In this document: piece after piece, positions 52,068-60,441 of the stretch | Layout of the letters: each line of letters begins with the position of its first letter | Position numbering within the stretch: position 1 is the first letter of the stretch | Assembly: GCA_964250755.1 (NCBI GenBank) | Contig: CAXUHB010000008.1 | Span: 1-64,000 of the forward strand | Origin: DASWOJ01 sp964250755 | GTDB taxonomy: Bacteria; Pseudomonadota; Alphaproteobacteria; Acetobacterales; Acetobacteraceae | DNA length: 64,000 nt | Direction: 5' to 3' | Program-made: the position numbers and the translations under genes | The notes under the pieces: model-generated | The model's database searches: none | What the model saw: only the letters and a program-made list of their open reading frames with translations | What the model was told of the DNA's origin: nothing

Positions 52068-53696
52068 TCAGGCCGCGGGTATGACACTGCCGGGCAGGGA
52101 TGCAAGCGACTCCACGGTGTCGAAGTCGCGCAGTACGGCGTCGTCACCCAGCTCCTCCACCGCGACGTGCGCCGCATGGCGGTCCAGGAGCCGACGTGCG
52201 CCCACGTCGCCGGCCAGGCCCAGGATGTCCGGAAAGAAGCGTCGGTCCCACAGCACGGGGTTGCCGACCTTGCCGCGGCAGGCCGGGGCCACGATCAGCC
52301 GGCCCTCGGCGGGATCATAGGCCCCTATGATCTGCTGCATCATCGCCCCGGTAACGAGCGGCATGTCGCCCAGGCACACCAGCACCGCCGCCGCGCCGCC
52401 GGGCACGGCTGCGATCCCGGCCCGCAGGCTGGCGGACAGGCCGGCGGCATGGTCCGGCGCGGCCACGAACTGCACGGGGCGGCCTGCTAGGGCATGGCGG
52501 ACCTCGGCCTCGCGGTGGCCGACGACGACCAGGACCGGGCGTGCCGTGGTCGCCAGCAGGTTGTCCACCACCCGGGCCACCATCGCCCGGCCATCGGCCC
52601 CGGGCACCAGCAGCTTGTTGTGCGGCGCCATGCGGCTGCTCTGGCCTGCGGCCAGGACAAGTCCGGCGACCCCGCCCAGGCTCTGCGCCCCGACCGCGCG
52701 AGCGCGCGGCAGCGGGCGCTGGCCGGGGTCCTGCAGCAGCCCGCCTGCGCCCATCCCGGCCAGCACGGCCCCGTCCACCGGCTGGCCGGCGAACAGCCGC
52801 GCCAGCACCCAGTCTATCCCGTTCAGCCGCGGGCTGCGGGCGCAGCCGGGCAGGACCAGGGCCGGGCGCTCCCCGATGGCGCAGAGACAGATCAGGTTGC
52901 CGGGGTCCACCGGCATCCCGAAGTGCAGCACCCGGCCGCCCGCGGCCACGATGCCCGCCGGACCCACGTCCCGCCGGTCCACGACCGCGCTGGCGCCGGC
53001 CACGAGCAGCAGGTCCGCCCCCTGCTCCATCAGTGCGCGCAGCTCGGCGGCAATGGCGGCGGCGTCGTGGGCACAGGTGCGCGGCGGCAGCAGCGTGCCG
53101 GTCAGGCCCGTGACGCGCGCCGCGGTGGCCTCGGCGGTGCCGTCCAGGATGCTGCGCTTCAGGCCGGGCAGGGTGGTCATCACCAGGCCGACGCGCAGCG
53201 GGCGGAACGGGTGCAGGCGCATCGGTGGGCGCCGCCGGGCTGCCGTCTCCGCCTGCGCGAGCGCCGCCTCCGGCACCGCGAAGGGGATCACCTTGACCGT
53301 TGCGACCATCTCGTCCGCGGGTGCCGCGGCGGCGTCGGGCAGGGTGCCGACGGTCAGCCCCTCGTCCAGCACGTTGACGGCGTCCAGCGCCGCCCGGTCC
53401 ACCCGAAGCAGGCCAGAAACGGCGGCGTGCAGGTTGACCCGGCCCGTGCTGGCTTTCGACGCCCGCAGCCCTGGGCTGAGCAGGGCGTCGGCCAACCGCC
53501 GCGCTGCCTCGTTCTCCGCCACATCCCCCGGGTCCAGCCGGGCCGCGATGACCTCCACTGCGCCGCCGGCGGCAAGCGCCGCGATGGCCGCTGCGTCCAG
53601 CGCCACGCCCTTTTTAAGCACCAGGCCCGGCAGCCGCCGCGTATGGGCCAGGATGGCGCCCTCGGCCTCCGCCAGCGGGACCGGGCCGAACCTCAT
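52068..53696 (-). CDS. molybdopterin-binding domain fused to MocA/MobA-type nucleotidyltransferase
   Basis: A 542-aa fusion. Residues 1-330 form a MoeA/MoCF-like molybdopterin-binding domain (AILAHTRRLPG near residue 14, LLLVAGASAVVDRRD at about 230, LVLPGCARSPRLNG at about 280). Residues 345-535 are a GT-A nucleotidyltransferase: LVLAAGQSSRM-x3-NKLL at about 347, then LVCLGDMPLVTGAMM and NPVLWDRRFFPDI. MocA adds CMP to molybdopterin to form the MCD cofactor used by xanthine- and CO-dehydrogenase-type enzymes. It overlaps xdhC by four bases, so it belongs to the same maturation operon. Confidence 0.88.
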   Translation of the reverse strand: MRFGPVPLAEAEGAILAHTRRLPGLVLKKGVALDAAAIAALAAGGAVEVIAARLDPGDVAENEAARRLADALLSPGLRASKASTGRVNLHAAVSGLLRVDRAALDAVNVLDEGLTVGTLPDAAAAPADEMVATVKVIPFAVPEAALAQAETAARRRPPMRLHPFRPLRVGLVMTTLPGLKRSILDGTAEATAARVTGLTGTLLPPRTCAHDAAAIAAELRALMEQGADLLLVAGASAVVDRRDVGPAGIVAAGGRVLHFGMPVDPGNLICLCAIGERPALVLPGCARSPRLNGIDWVLARLFAGQPVDGAVLAGMGAGGLLQDPGQRPLPRARAVGAQSLGGVAGLVLAAGQSSRMAPHNKLLVPGADGRAMVARVVDNLLATTARPVLVVVGHREAEVRHALAGRPVQFVAAPDHAAGLSASLRAGIAAVPGGAAAVLVCLGDMPLVTGAMMQQIIGAYDPAEGRLIVAPACRGKVGNPVLWDRRFFPDILGLAGDVGARRLLDRHAAHVAVEELGDDAVLRDFDTVESLASLPGSVIPAA

Positions 53697-54382
53697 GCCT
53701 TGTCGTTTGTCTTGCCGTGCCGCACCGCGACGACCTGGGCGAGGATGGACAGTGCGATCTCCGGCGCTGTCACCGCGCCGATGTCGAGGCCGACCGGCCC
53801 CTGGATGCGGGCGAGGGCGTCGTCGTCATGTCCCAAAGACCTCAGCCGTTCCAGCCGCGCCGCATGGGTGCGCCGGGAGCCGAGGGCGCCGATGTAGTAG
53901 GCTTGCGACCGCAACGCGCGGTCCAGGGCCGGGTCGTCCAGCTTGGGGTCGTGGGTCAACGTCACGATGGCGGTGCGCGAGTCCGGGCGCAGGGCGTCCA
54001 TCGCCTCGTCCGGCCAGTCCGTGCTGACGGTCACGCCGGGGAACCGCTCATCGGTGGCGAAGGCGCGGCGGGGGTCGGCCACCACGACGCCGTAGCCCAT
54101 CCGCGCCGCCATGGGCACCAGCGCCTGCGCGATGTGGACCGCGCCGACCACGACCAGGCGCAGCGGCGGGTTGTAGGCGTGCAGGAACCAGGTCTCGCCG
54201 TCCGCCTGCACGGTCCCGCTGCGGTCGGACCGCAGCGCCTCGGCAGCCGGACCTTGCAGGGCCGGGGGCGCCGTGGAATCGGGCAACAGGAGCTGTGCGC
54301 CGTCTGGCAGGCGCGTCGCGAGCACGGCTGGCACGCCACCGGCCCGCGCCTCACGCAGCCGCGCCAGCAGCTCCGCGTTCAT
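53693..54382 (-). CDS. xdhC: XdhC family protein, C-terminal (Rossmann) part
   Basis: A 229-aa protein with the XdhC C-terminal Rossmann domain: VVVGAVHIAQAL at about 76, VVADPRRAFATDERFPG, TLTHDPKLDDPAL and YYIGALGSRRTHAARLERL at about 162-180. DIGAVTAPEIALSI is the family's GxxTPxEIA motif. XdhC inserts or sulfurates the molybdenum cofactor of xanthine dehydrogenase-type enzymes. The usual N-terminal XdhC_CoxI domain is encoded by the separate gene upstream, overlapping by four bases. Together they equal one full XdhC (CoxF/CoxI-like). Confidence 0.9.
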   Translation of the reverse strand: MNAELLARLREARAGGVPAVLATRLPDGAQLLLPDSTAPPALQGPAAEALRSDRSGTVQADGETWFLHAYNPPLRLVVVGAVHIAQALVPMAARMGYGVVVADPRRAFATDERFPGVTVSTDWPDEAMDALRPDSRTAIVTLTHDPKLDDPALDRALRSQAYYIGALGSRRTHAARLERLRSLGHDDDALARIQGPVGLDIGAVTAPEIALSILAQVVAVRHGKTNDKA

Positions 54383-54711
54383 CCCAGGCGCTCGACGAAC
54401 ACCTTCAGCTTGCCGCCGCAGGCCAGGCCGACCTCCCAGGCGCGCTCGTCTGTCACGCCGAAGTCCAGAAGTTGCGGCACGCCATCCCGCATGGTGCGGG
54501 CGGCGGCGTCGGCCACAGCGCCCTCGATGCAGCCGCCGCTGACCGATCCGGCCATGCGCCCGCTTGCCGTCACGGCCAACTGGCTGCCGGGCGGGCGCGG
54601 GCTGCTGCCCCAGGTTTCCGTCACGGTGGCGATGGCGACCTGCTCGCCCTCCGCCAGCCAGCCTGCGGCGGTATCGAGCACATCAAGAGTATTCGGCAGC
54701 GTGTCGGTCAT
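54379..54711 (-). CDS. coxI: XdhC family protein, N-terminal (CoxI) domain as a separate gene
   Basis: A 110-aa protein with only the XdhC_CoxI domain. EGEQVAIATVTETWGSSPRPPG at about 20-41, VSGGCIEGAVADAA at about 58-71 and GLACGGKLKVFVE at the C-terminus are its diagnostic motifs. It overlaps coxE by four bases and the C-terminal xdhC gene by four bases. The two pieces probably form one complex. Confidence 0.9.
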   Translation of the reverse strand: MTDTLPNTLDVLDTAAGWLAEGEQVAIATVTETWGSSPRPPGSQLAVTASGRMAGSVSGGCIEGAVADAAARTMRDGVPQLLDFGVTDERAWEVGLACGGKLKVFVERLG

Positions 54712-55898
54712 GTCAGGCCCCTTGCAACGGCCAGCCCGCGCGGGCGGGCCGGTTGGGACAGCAGGTCCACCAGGGCGCGCAGGCTGGCGATGTTGTGGAC
54801 GGTCCGGAACTCGTCCACATGCGGCAGCATCGCCCGGATCCCACCGGACTTGGGTTGGAAGCCGTCCCACCGCAACAGCGGATTGAGCCAGATGAGGCGG
54901 CGGCAGGAGCGGTGCAGGCGGTCCATCTCCTCCGCCAGCCCGGCGGCGCCGTCCCGGTCCAGCCCATCCGTCACCAGCAGCACCACGGCGCCCTGCGCCA
55001 GCACGCGGCGGGACCAGCGGCGGTTGAACTCGGCCAGGGCCTCGCCGATGCGGGTGCCACCGGACCAGTCGGGAACGGCGTGGGAGATCATCTGGAACGC
55101 GACTTCCGGATCCCTGAACCGAAGCTGCCGGGTGATGTTGGACAGCCGGGTGCCGAACAGGAAGACGTGGACGCGGTCCCGGTCGTTGGCGACCGCATGC
55201 AGGAAGTGCAGCAGCACTTGGGCGTAGCGGGCCATGCTGCCGGATATGTCGCACAGCACGACCAGTGGCGGCGGGCGCACGACGCGGGCGCTGCGGGACA
55301 AGTCCACGATCTCCCCGCTGCGGCGCAGGCTGCGGCGCAGGGTTGCGGCCAAGTCTAGGCGCGGGCCCCGGGCGTCCGGGCGCAGCCGCCGGGTGCGGCG
55401 CAGGTCCAATGGCAGGTGCAGGCGGCGTATCTCCGCCTTGGCGCGTCCAACCTGGTCGGCGCTCATCTGCTCGAAGTCCATGGTTTGCAGCCGCTCGCGC
55501 TCGCTGACCGTCATGACGGCGTCCAGCTCCGGCGGCGTGTCCTCCTGCGGGCGCTGCTGCGGGCGGGGCGGGGCCAGGGCCTCCGCCAGGCGGCGGCTGC
55601 CGGGGGAGGGGCGCTGTTCCTCCTTGGGCGGCGTGCCGTCCAACAGGGCCAGGGCCATCGCCTGCTGCGCCGCGTTCGGGTCGCGCCAGAACAGGTCGAA
55701 GGCGCGGTCGAACAGCTCCAGGTGCTCGTGCCGGTGGACCATCAGGCTGCGTAGGGCGGCGCGGACCTGGGTGCGCTGGCCCAGGTCCACCTGCTCCAGC
55801 GCCTGTCCGGCTGCAATGACTTCGGCTGGGCCGACGGGCAGCCCGGCCCGTCGCAGCAAGCGGGCGAAGTGGACGATGTTGGCGGGAAGCGCGGTCAC
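54708..55898 (-). CDS. coxE: CoxE-like VWA-domain protein
   Basis: A 396-aa protein of the CoxE/VWA_CoxE family. The N-terminal half is helical and charged, with a proline-rich low-complexity stretch at 90-125. The VWA domain starts at about 210 with the MIDAS motif DISGSM (217-222), continues with WSGGTRIGEALAEFN (second MIDAS part) and LLVTDGLDRDG. In Oligotropha, CoxE and the AAA protein CoxD mature the [CuSMoO2] site of CO dehydrogenase. Only three base pairs separate its start from a 155-bp fold-back element that lies between it and coxD. Confidence 0.92.
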   Translation of the reverse strand: MTALPANIVHFARLLRRAGLPVGPAEVIAAGQALEQVDLGQRTQVRAALRSLMVHRHEHLELFDRAFDLFWRDPNAAQQAMALALLDGTPPKEEQRPSPGSRRLAEALAPPRPQQRPQEDTPPELDAVMTVSERERLQTMDFEQMSADQVGRAKAEIRRLHLPLDLRRTRRLRPDARGPRLDLAATLRRSLRRSGEIVDLSRSARVVRPPPLVVLCDISGSMARYAQVLLHFLHAVANDRDRVHVFLFGTRLSNITRQLRFRDPEVAFQMISHAVPDWSGGTRIGEALAEFNRRWSRRVLAQGAVVLLVTDGLDRDGAAGLAEEMDRLHRSCRRLIWLNPLLRWDGFQPKSGGIRAMLPHVDEFRTVHNIASLRALVDLLSQPARPRGLAVARGLT

Positions 55899-55900
55899 GT

Positions 55901-56055
55901 CCTGCTCCCTCTCCCTCCGGGAGAGGGGCGGGGTGAGGGGGTCTTGGTTGGGGGCTTAAGCGCGACGGTGCCGTGGGTCAGAGACCTCGCGATGGCACGG
56001 GCAGTTCCGCAAGACCCCCTCACCCCGCCCCTCTCCCAGAGGGAGAGGGAGCAGG
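55901..56055. repeat. 155-bp fold-back element with 46-bp inverted arms between coxD and coxE
   Basis: The left arm is at 55901-55946 (starts CCTGCTCCCTCTCCCTCCGG) and the right arm at 56010-56055 is its inverse. The arms are 46 bp each with a single mismatch, around a 63-bp centre. No transposase or other frame lies inside. The right arm contains the coxD stop codon and the last codons, which therefore read PSPSGRGAG. Related elements are at 31914-32060 and 34507-34661. Confidence 0.88.
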
Positions 56056-56973
56056 AACAGCCTGTCCCTGCACCTCGGTCAGCAGCCGCGCCGCCTCGGC
56101 TCCGCGGACTTTGGCGATGTCGTCCTGATATTTCAGCAGGACGCCCAGCGTCTCGTCCACGCCGCCTGCCGTCAGCTCGTTCTGATCCAGGTAGTGCAGC
56201 GCGCCGGCCCAATCTATCGTTTCGGCGACGCCGGGCAGCTTGAACAGGTCGGTGCTGCGGAGGCGCTGCACGAAGGCCACGACCTCCGCCGACAGGCGCG
56301 GCGCTAGGCCCGGCGCCTTGGCGTCCAGGATCGCCCGCTCCCGCGCCGCCGTGGGGTAGTCCACCCATTGATACAGGCAGCGGCGGCGTATGGCGTCGTG
56401 GACCTCGCGCGTGCGGTTGCTGGTCAGGATCACCACTGGCGGGATGCTGGCGCGTATGGTGCCGTATTCCGGCACGGTGATCTGGAAGTCGGCCAGCAGC
56501 TCCAGCAGAAACGCCTCGAACGGCTCGTCCGCGCGGTCCAGTTCGTCAATCAGGAGCACGGCCGGCGGCAGGTCGGGGTCTATGGCGGACAGCAGGGGGC
56601 GGGCCAGCAGGTAGGGGCGGCTGTGGAGGGCGGCGGCCAGGCGGCCCTGGTCCCGGTCCCCGCCGGCTTCGGCCAGGCGGATAGCCATCAGTTGCCGGGC
56701 ATGGTCCCACTCGTAGGCGGCGGCGGACAGGTCCATGCCGTCGTAGCACTGCAGCCGCACCAGGCGGCGGCCCAGCCCAGCGGCCAGCACCTTGGCGATC
56801 TCGGTCTTGCCAGTGCCCGGCTCTCCCTCCAGGAACAGGGGGCGGCGCATCGCCAAGGCCAGGTGGACGGTGACGGCCAACGCGGGGTCGGCGATGTAGC
56901 CGCCGGCGGCCAGTAGCGCCGCGGTGTCCGCGACGGACGCGGGCAGCGCGCCGCCCGCCGGCAGGTCAGCCAA
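56020..56973 (-). CDS. coxD: CoxD-like MoxR AAA+ ATPase
   Basis: A 317-aa MoxR-family AAA+ ATPase. Walker A GEPGTGKTE is at 50-58, Walker B LLIDELDRAD at about 140, sensor 1 TSNRTREVHDA and arginine residues RRRCLYQW follow. It works with a VWA partner (CoxE, next gene) to activate a metalloenzyme. The C-terminus PSPSGRGAG comes from the fold-back element and is probably non-native. The ATG overlaps the coxG stop by eight bases. Confidence 0.93.
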   Translation of the reverse strand: MADLPAGGALPASVADTAALLAAGGYIADPALAVTVHLALAMRRPLFLEGEPGTGKTEIAKVLAAGLGRRLVRLQCYDGMDLSAAAYEWDHARQLMAIRLAEAGGDRDQGRLAAALHSRPYLLARPLLSAIDPDLPPAVLLIDELDRADEPFEAFLLELLADFQITVPEYGTIRASIPPVVILTSNRTREVHDAIRRRCLYQWVDYPTAARERAILDAKAPGLAPRLSAEVVAFVQRLRSTDLFKLPGVAETIDWAGALHYLDQNELTAGGVDETLGVLLKYQDDIAKVRGAEAARLLTEVQGQAVPAPSPSGRGAG

Positions 56974-57691
56974 ACACCCAGACCTTCGCGACCAGGATGA
57001 ACACCGGAATGTAGAGCACGATGCCGATGATGGCGACGATGGGCAGGCCGAACATCTCCTTGGGGATCAAAGAGAGCAGGCTCAGGGCTGGGGCAGGCGT
57101 GCGCTGGCGGGCGGGCGCAACGGCTGCGGCGGGCTGGGCGGGGCTGGTCTGCTGCGGCATCGGCGTGGCGGTTCCTTCTGCGGACAGGCCGGCCGCGGAC
57201 GCCGCGGCAACGGCTGGGGCAATAATGGGTCCCTGCGCCGCAACCTCCTGCGGACCCGAAACCTCGGCCGTGAAGCGGTCGAAGAACAGGTCCGCCATCT
57301 GCTTGCTGGTCGCGTCAATCAGCCGCGCGCCGAGCTGGGCAATCTTGCCGCCGACCTGCGCCTTCACGTCGTAGGACAGGACGGTGAACGGGCCGTCATC
57401 GGTCAGCCGCACGTTCGCGCCACCCTTGGCGAACCCGGCGACGCCGCCCTGGCCCTCGCCGCTGATGCGGTAGCTGTTGGGCGGGTCCATGTCGGACAGT
57501 GCGATGTTGCCGGTGAACCGTGCGCTGATTGGGCCGATCTTGACGGCGGCGGTGGCCTTCATGGCGGTGTCGGACAGGCGTTCCAGCGTCTCGCAACCGG
57601 GGATGCAGGACCGGAGCACCTCCGTGTCGTTCAGCGCGTCCCATACCTTCTGGCGCGGCGCGGGGATGCGCCGCTCGCCTGTCATGTCCAT
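56966..57691 (-). CDS. coxG: CoxG-like SRPBCC (CO dehydrogenase subunit G) protein
   Basis: A 241-aa protein. Residues 1-145 are the CoxG/SRPBCC domain: MTGERRIPAPRQKVWDAL, DTEVLRSCIPGCE, then SYRISGEGQGGVAGFAKG. An Ala/Pro-rich linker follows, then a C-terminal transmembrane segment (about 215-237, IVAIIGIVLYIPVFILV). CoxG proteins are thought to anchor the CO dehydrogenase complex to the membrane. It is the first gene of the maturation operon. 125 bp separate it from the divergent prpB. Confidence 0.92.
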   Translation of the reverse strand: MDMTGERRIPAPRQKVWDALNDTEVLRSCIPGCETLERLSDTAMKATAAVKIGPISARFTGNIALSDMDPPNSYRISGEGQGGVAGFAKGGANVRLTDDGPFTVLSYDVKAQVGGKIAQLGARLIDATSKQMADLFFDRFTAEVSGPQEVAAQGPIIAPAVAAASAAGLSAEGTATPMPQQTSPAQPAAAVAPARQRTPAPALSLLSLIPKEMFGLPIVAIIGIVLYIPVFILVAKVWVFG

Positions 57692-57816
57692 CCGCGTGCT
57701 CCGTCTGATGCGCTGGACCCTACCGGCAGGGGGGTGCAGGTGCAACCGCCCCACCTGACGCGGCGCGGCGGAGGTGCTAAACGGCGGCACCCCCAAGCGT
57801 TCCGGAGGCTGCCCGC

Positions 57817-58752
57817 ATGACATACCTCGTTGCCGCCGACCTGCCGACCGAGCCCGCCGGGCTGCGCTTCCGCGCCCTGGTGGAGGCTGGGGCGGGGGCG
57901 GGCGGCATCATGCAAATCCCGGGCACGCACAATGGCATGGCGGCGCTGCAGGCCCGGGCCGCAGGGTTCAAGGCGGCCTACCTGTCCGGTGCCGCCATGA
58001 CGGCCAGCATGGGGCTGCCGGACCTGGGGATGATCACGGTGGACGAGGTCTGCTTCTTCATTCGGCAAGTCGCGCGCGCCAGCGGCTTGCCGGTGCTGGT
58101 GGACGGGGACACCGGCTATGGCGAGGCGCTGAACGTCATGGCGATGGTCCGCAGCTTCGAGGACGCGGGCGCGGCGGCCGTCCACATCGAGGACCAGATA
58201 TTGCCCAAAAAGTGCGGTCACCTGAACGACAAGAAGCTGGCCGACGCGCACGACATGGCCAACAAGGTCGCCGCCGCACGCAAAGCCCGCCGGCATCTCT
58301 ATATCATGGCCCGCACAGACGCCGCCGCGAGCGAAGGAATGGATGGCGCCGTGGCGCGGGCGAAGCTGTACATGGACGCCGGCGCAGATGCGATCTTCCC
58401 CGAGGCGCTGCACGACGCCGAGATGTTTCGCGAGTTCGCGCGTCGCATGCCGGGCGTCCCCTTGCTGGCCAACATGACGGAGTTTGGCCGCACCCCGTTC
58501 TTCACCGCAGCCGAGTTCGAGGCGATGGGCTACCGCATGGTGATCTGGCCGGTGTCGTCGCTGCGCATCGCCAACAAGGCGCAGGAGGAGATGTACGCCG
58601 CCCTGCGCCGGGATGGGGGCACGCAGAACCTGGTTGACCGGATGCAGACCAGGGCGGAGCTTTACGCGACGATTGACTACGCGGGATACGAGGCGCTGGA
58701 TCAGAGCATCGTCGGCACCGTGGTGCCGCAGGGGATGCCGCAGCGGGCGTGA
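57817..58752 (+). CDS. prpB: 2-methylisocitrate lyase
   Basis: A 311-aa enzyme of the isocitrate lyase/PEP mutase superfamily. It cleaves 2-methylisocitrate to pyruvate and succinate in the methylcitrate cycle. GTHNGMAALQARAAGFKAAYLSG (in parts, 36-58), VDGDTGYGEALNV, EDQ at 125-127, the catalytic KKCGHL (Cys133) and ARTDAAASEGMDGA match PrpB; NMTEFGRTPFFT and TQNLVDRMQTRAELYATIDY agree as well. GGAGG is seven bases before the ATG. PrpC and PrpD are not in the window. An oxaloacetate decarboxylase or other superfamily role cannot be fully excluded. Confidence 0.85.
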   Translation: MTYLVAADLPTEPAGLRFRALVEAGAGAGGIMQIPGTHNGMAALQARAAGFKAAYLSGAAMTASMGLPDLGMITVDEVCFFIRQVARASGLPVLVDGDTGYGEALNVMAMVRSFEDAGAAAVHIEDQILPKKCGHLNDKKLADAHDMANKVAAARKARRHLYIMARTDAAASEGMDGAVARAKLYMDAGADAIFPEALHDAEMFREFARRMPGVPLLANMTEFGRTPFFTAAEFEAMGYRMVIWPVSSLRIANKAQEEMYAALRRDGGTQNLVDRMQTRAELYATIDYAGYEALDQSIVGTVVPQGMPQRA

Positions 58753-59882
58753 TGCTGGACCGCCCGCTCTACATCGGCAGCGAGCTGTATCGCCGCTCCA
58801 CCTACGGCCCGACGCACCCGCTGGCCATCCCGCGCGTCACGACTTGCACCGACCTGTGCCGCGCGATGGGCTGGCTGGATGACGGCCAGTTTCGTACGGC
58901 GCCGATGGCGGACCCTGCCGACGTGCTGCGCTTCCACGACGCGGGCTACCTGGCCGCGTTGCAGCGGGCGGAGGCCGACCAGGCCGTGTCGGACGACGAC
59001 CGCACGCGCTACAAGATCGGCGCCGAGGGCAACCCGGTCTATGCCGAGGTGTATCGCCGCCCAATGACATCGGCCGGCGGCGTCATGCTGGCGGCACGGC
59101 TGACAGCTGAGGGCGGCATCGTCCACTGCCCGGGCGGCGGCACGCACCACGGGCGCCCAGACCGGGCCAGCGGCTTCTGCTACCTGAACGACCCTGTGCT
59201 TGGCATGCTGACGTGGCTGGACCAGGGGCTGGAGCGGATCGCCTACCTGGACATAGACGCCCATCACGGAGATGGCGTGCAGGACGCCTTTGCGGACGAC
59301 CCCCGTGTACTGACGGTCAGCGTCCATGAGGCCGGGCGCTGGCCCGGCACCGGCGCCGCTGCCGACCGAGCCGGGGGCCAGGCCCGCAACCTTCCCGTGC
59401 CCGTCGGGTTTAATGACAGCGAGATGGAATGGCTCCTGCGCCGGGCCATCGTGCCCGTTGTCCAGGCGCACCGGCCGCAGGCGCTGATGCTGCAATGCGG
59501 CGCCGACGCGCTGGAGGAGGACCCGCTGGCCCGGCTGTCCTTGTCCAACAACGCCCACTGGTCGGTGGTGCGGGCCGCCATGGACCTTGCCCCGCGGCTG
59601 GTGGTGACGGGCGGCGGCGGCTACAATCCTTACACGGTGGGCCGTTGCTGGGCCGGCGTCTGGGCCAGCCTGAACGGCATTCCCATCCCGGATCGCACGA
59701 CCCCGGCGGCCGATGCCGTGCTGCGCGCCCTGACCTACAACCGCGCCGCCGGCCGCAACCCGCCCGAACATTGGTTCACCACCATCCGCGACGCTCCCCG
59801 CCCCGGGCCGGTGCGGGACGAGGTGGCGCGGCTCGCCGAACTGACCCTGCAGGAGACCTCCCTATGCGCCGCCGCGTCCTGA
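58752..59882 (+). CDS. histone deacetylase family protein (deacylase)
   Basis: A 376-aa zinc-dependent deacylase of the arginase-deacetylase fold. GTHHGRPDRASGFCYLND is the HDAC active-site block (His-His, then FCY). YLDIDAHHGDGVQDAF has the zinc ligands Asp and His. QCGADALEEDPLARL and TGGGGYNPYTVGRCW are further hallmarks. Bacterial members act on polyamines, acetylated proteins or acetoin-pathway targets; the target here is unknown. The ATG shares one base with the prpB stop, so it is coupled to prpB, suggesting a link with short-chain acyl metabolism. Confidence 0.93.
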   Translation: MLDRPLYIGSELYRRSTYGPTHPLAIPRVTTCTDLCRAMGWLDDGQFRTAPMADPADVLRFHDAGYLAALQRAEADQAVSDDDRTRYKIGAEGNPVYAEVYRRPMTSAGGVMLAARLTAEGGIVHCPGGGTHHGRPDRASGFCYLNDPVLGMLTWLDQGLERIAYLDIDAHHGDGVQDAFADDPRVLTVSVHEAGRWPGTGAAADRAGGQARNLPVPVGFNDSEMEWLLRRAIVPVVQAHRPQALMLQCGADALEEDPLARLSLSNNAHWSVVRAAMDLAPRLVVTGGGGYNPYTVGRCWAGVWASLNGIPIPDRTTPAADAVLRALTYNRAAGRNPPEHWFTTIRDAPRPGPVRDEVARLAELTLQETSLCAAAS

Positions 59883-60349
59883 TCGCCCTGTTGGCCTCCG
59901 TGCCCATTGCAGCTTGGGCGCAGATGCCTGACACCAGCAAGGCGCAGCCGGAGCTGCCGAGGGAGAAGCTGGTCATCGTCACCCGCGATGGCAACCGGCA
60001 CGACTTCCTGGTGGAAATGGCCCTGCAGCCGGAACAGCAGACGGTCGGCCTGATGTTCCGCCCGACCGTGCCGCCGGATGGCGGGATGCTGTTCGACTGG
60101 GGCACGCCGCGGGACAGCACGATGTGGATGCGGAACACGGTGGCGCCGCTGGACATGCTGTTCATCAACGCGGACGGCATGATTCGCCGCATCGCGGAGG
60201 ACACGGTGCCGGGCAGCTTGGCCGTCATTGAGAGCCGTGGGCCGGTGCGGGCGACGCTGGAACTGGCTGCGGGGACGGCGAAGCGGTTGGGGATCAGGGT
60301 CGGGGACCGGGTGGAGCAGCGGGTGTTCGGGACGGCAGCGAAGCCCTAA
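59864..60349 (+). CDS. DUF192 exported protein
   Basis: A 161-aa protein with a signal peptide of about 19 residues ending AWA. The mature part is the DUF192 barrel: LVIVTRDGNRHDFLVEMALQPEQQTVGLMFR, then the MLFDWGTPRDSTMWMRNTVAPLDMLFIN core with WMRNT, and VIESRGPVRATLELAAGTAKRLGI. The family function is unknown. It overlaps the 3' end of the deacylase gene by 19 bp in another frame, so it is translated from the same mRNA. Confidence 0.9.
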   Translation: MRRRVLIALLASVPIAAWAQMPDTSKAQPELPREKLVIVTRDGNRHDFLVEMALQPEQQTVGLMFRPTVPPDGGMLFDWGTPRDSTMWMRNTVAPLDMLFINADGMIRRIAEDTVPGSLAVIESRGPVRATLELAAGTAKRLGIRVGDRVEQRVFGTAAKP

Positions 60350-60358
60350 TCAGGCCAT

Positions 60359-60397
60359 CCGCATGATGCGGACGGGCAATTCAGCCGCACGATGCGG
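60359..60397. repeat. two near-identical 13-nt palindromes between convergent genes
   Basis: CCGCAT-G-ATGCGG (60359-60371) and CCGCAC-GA-TGCGG-type (60385-60397) lie 26 bp apart between the stops of DUF192 and the GGDEF-EAL gene. Both can form small hairpins. They could be terminators or REP-like remnants. Confidence 0.45.
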
Positions 60398-60441
60398 TGG
60401 CAAGGTTTGGCCGCGCGACACAGCCGGGGGATGCCGCCTGG

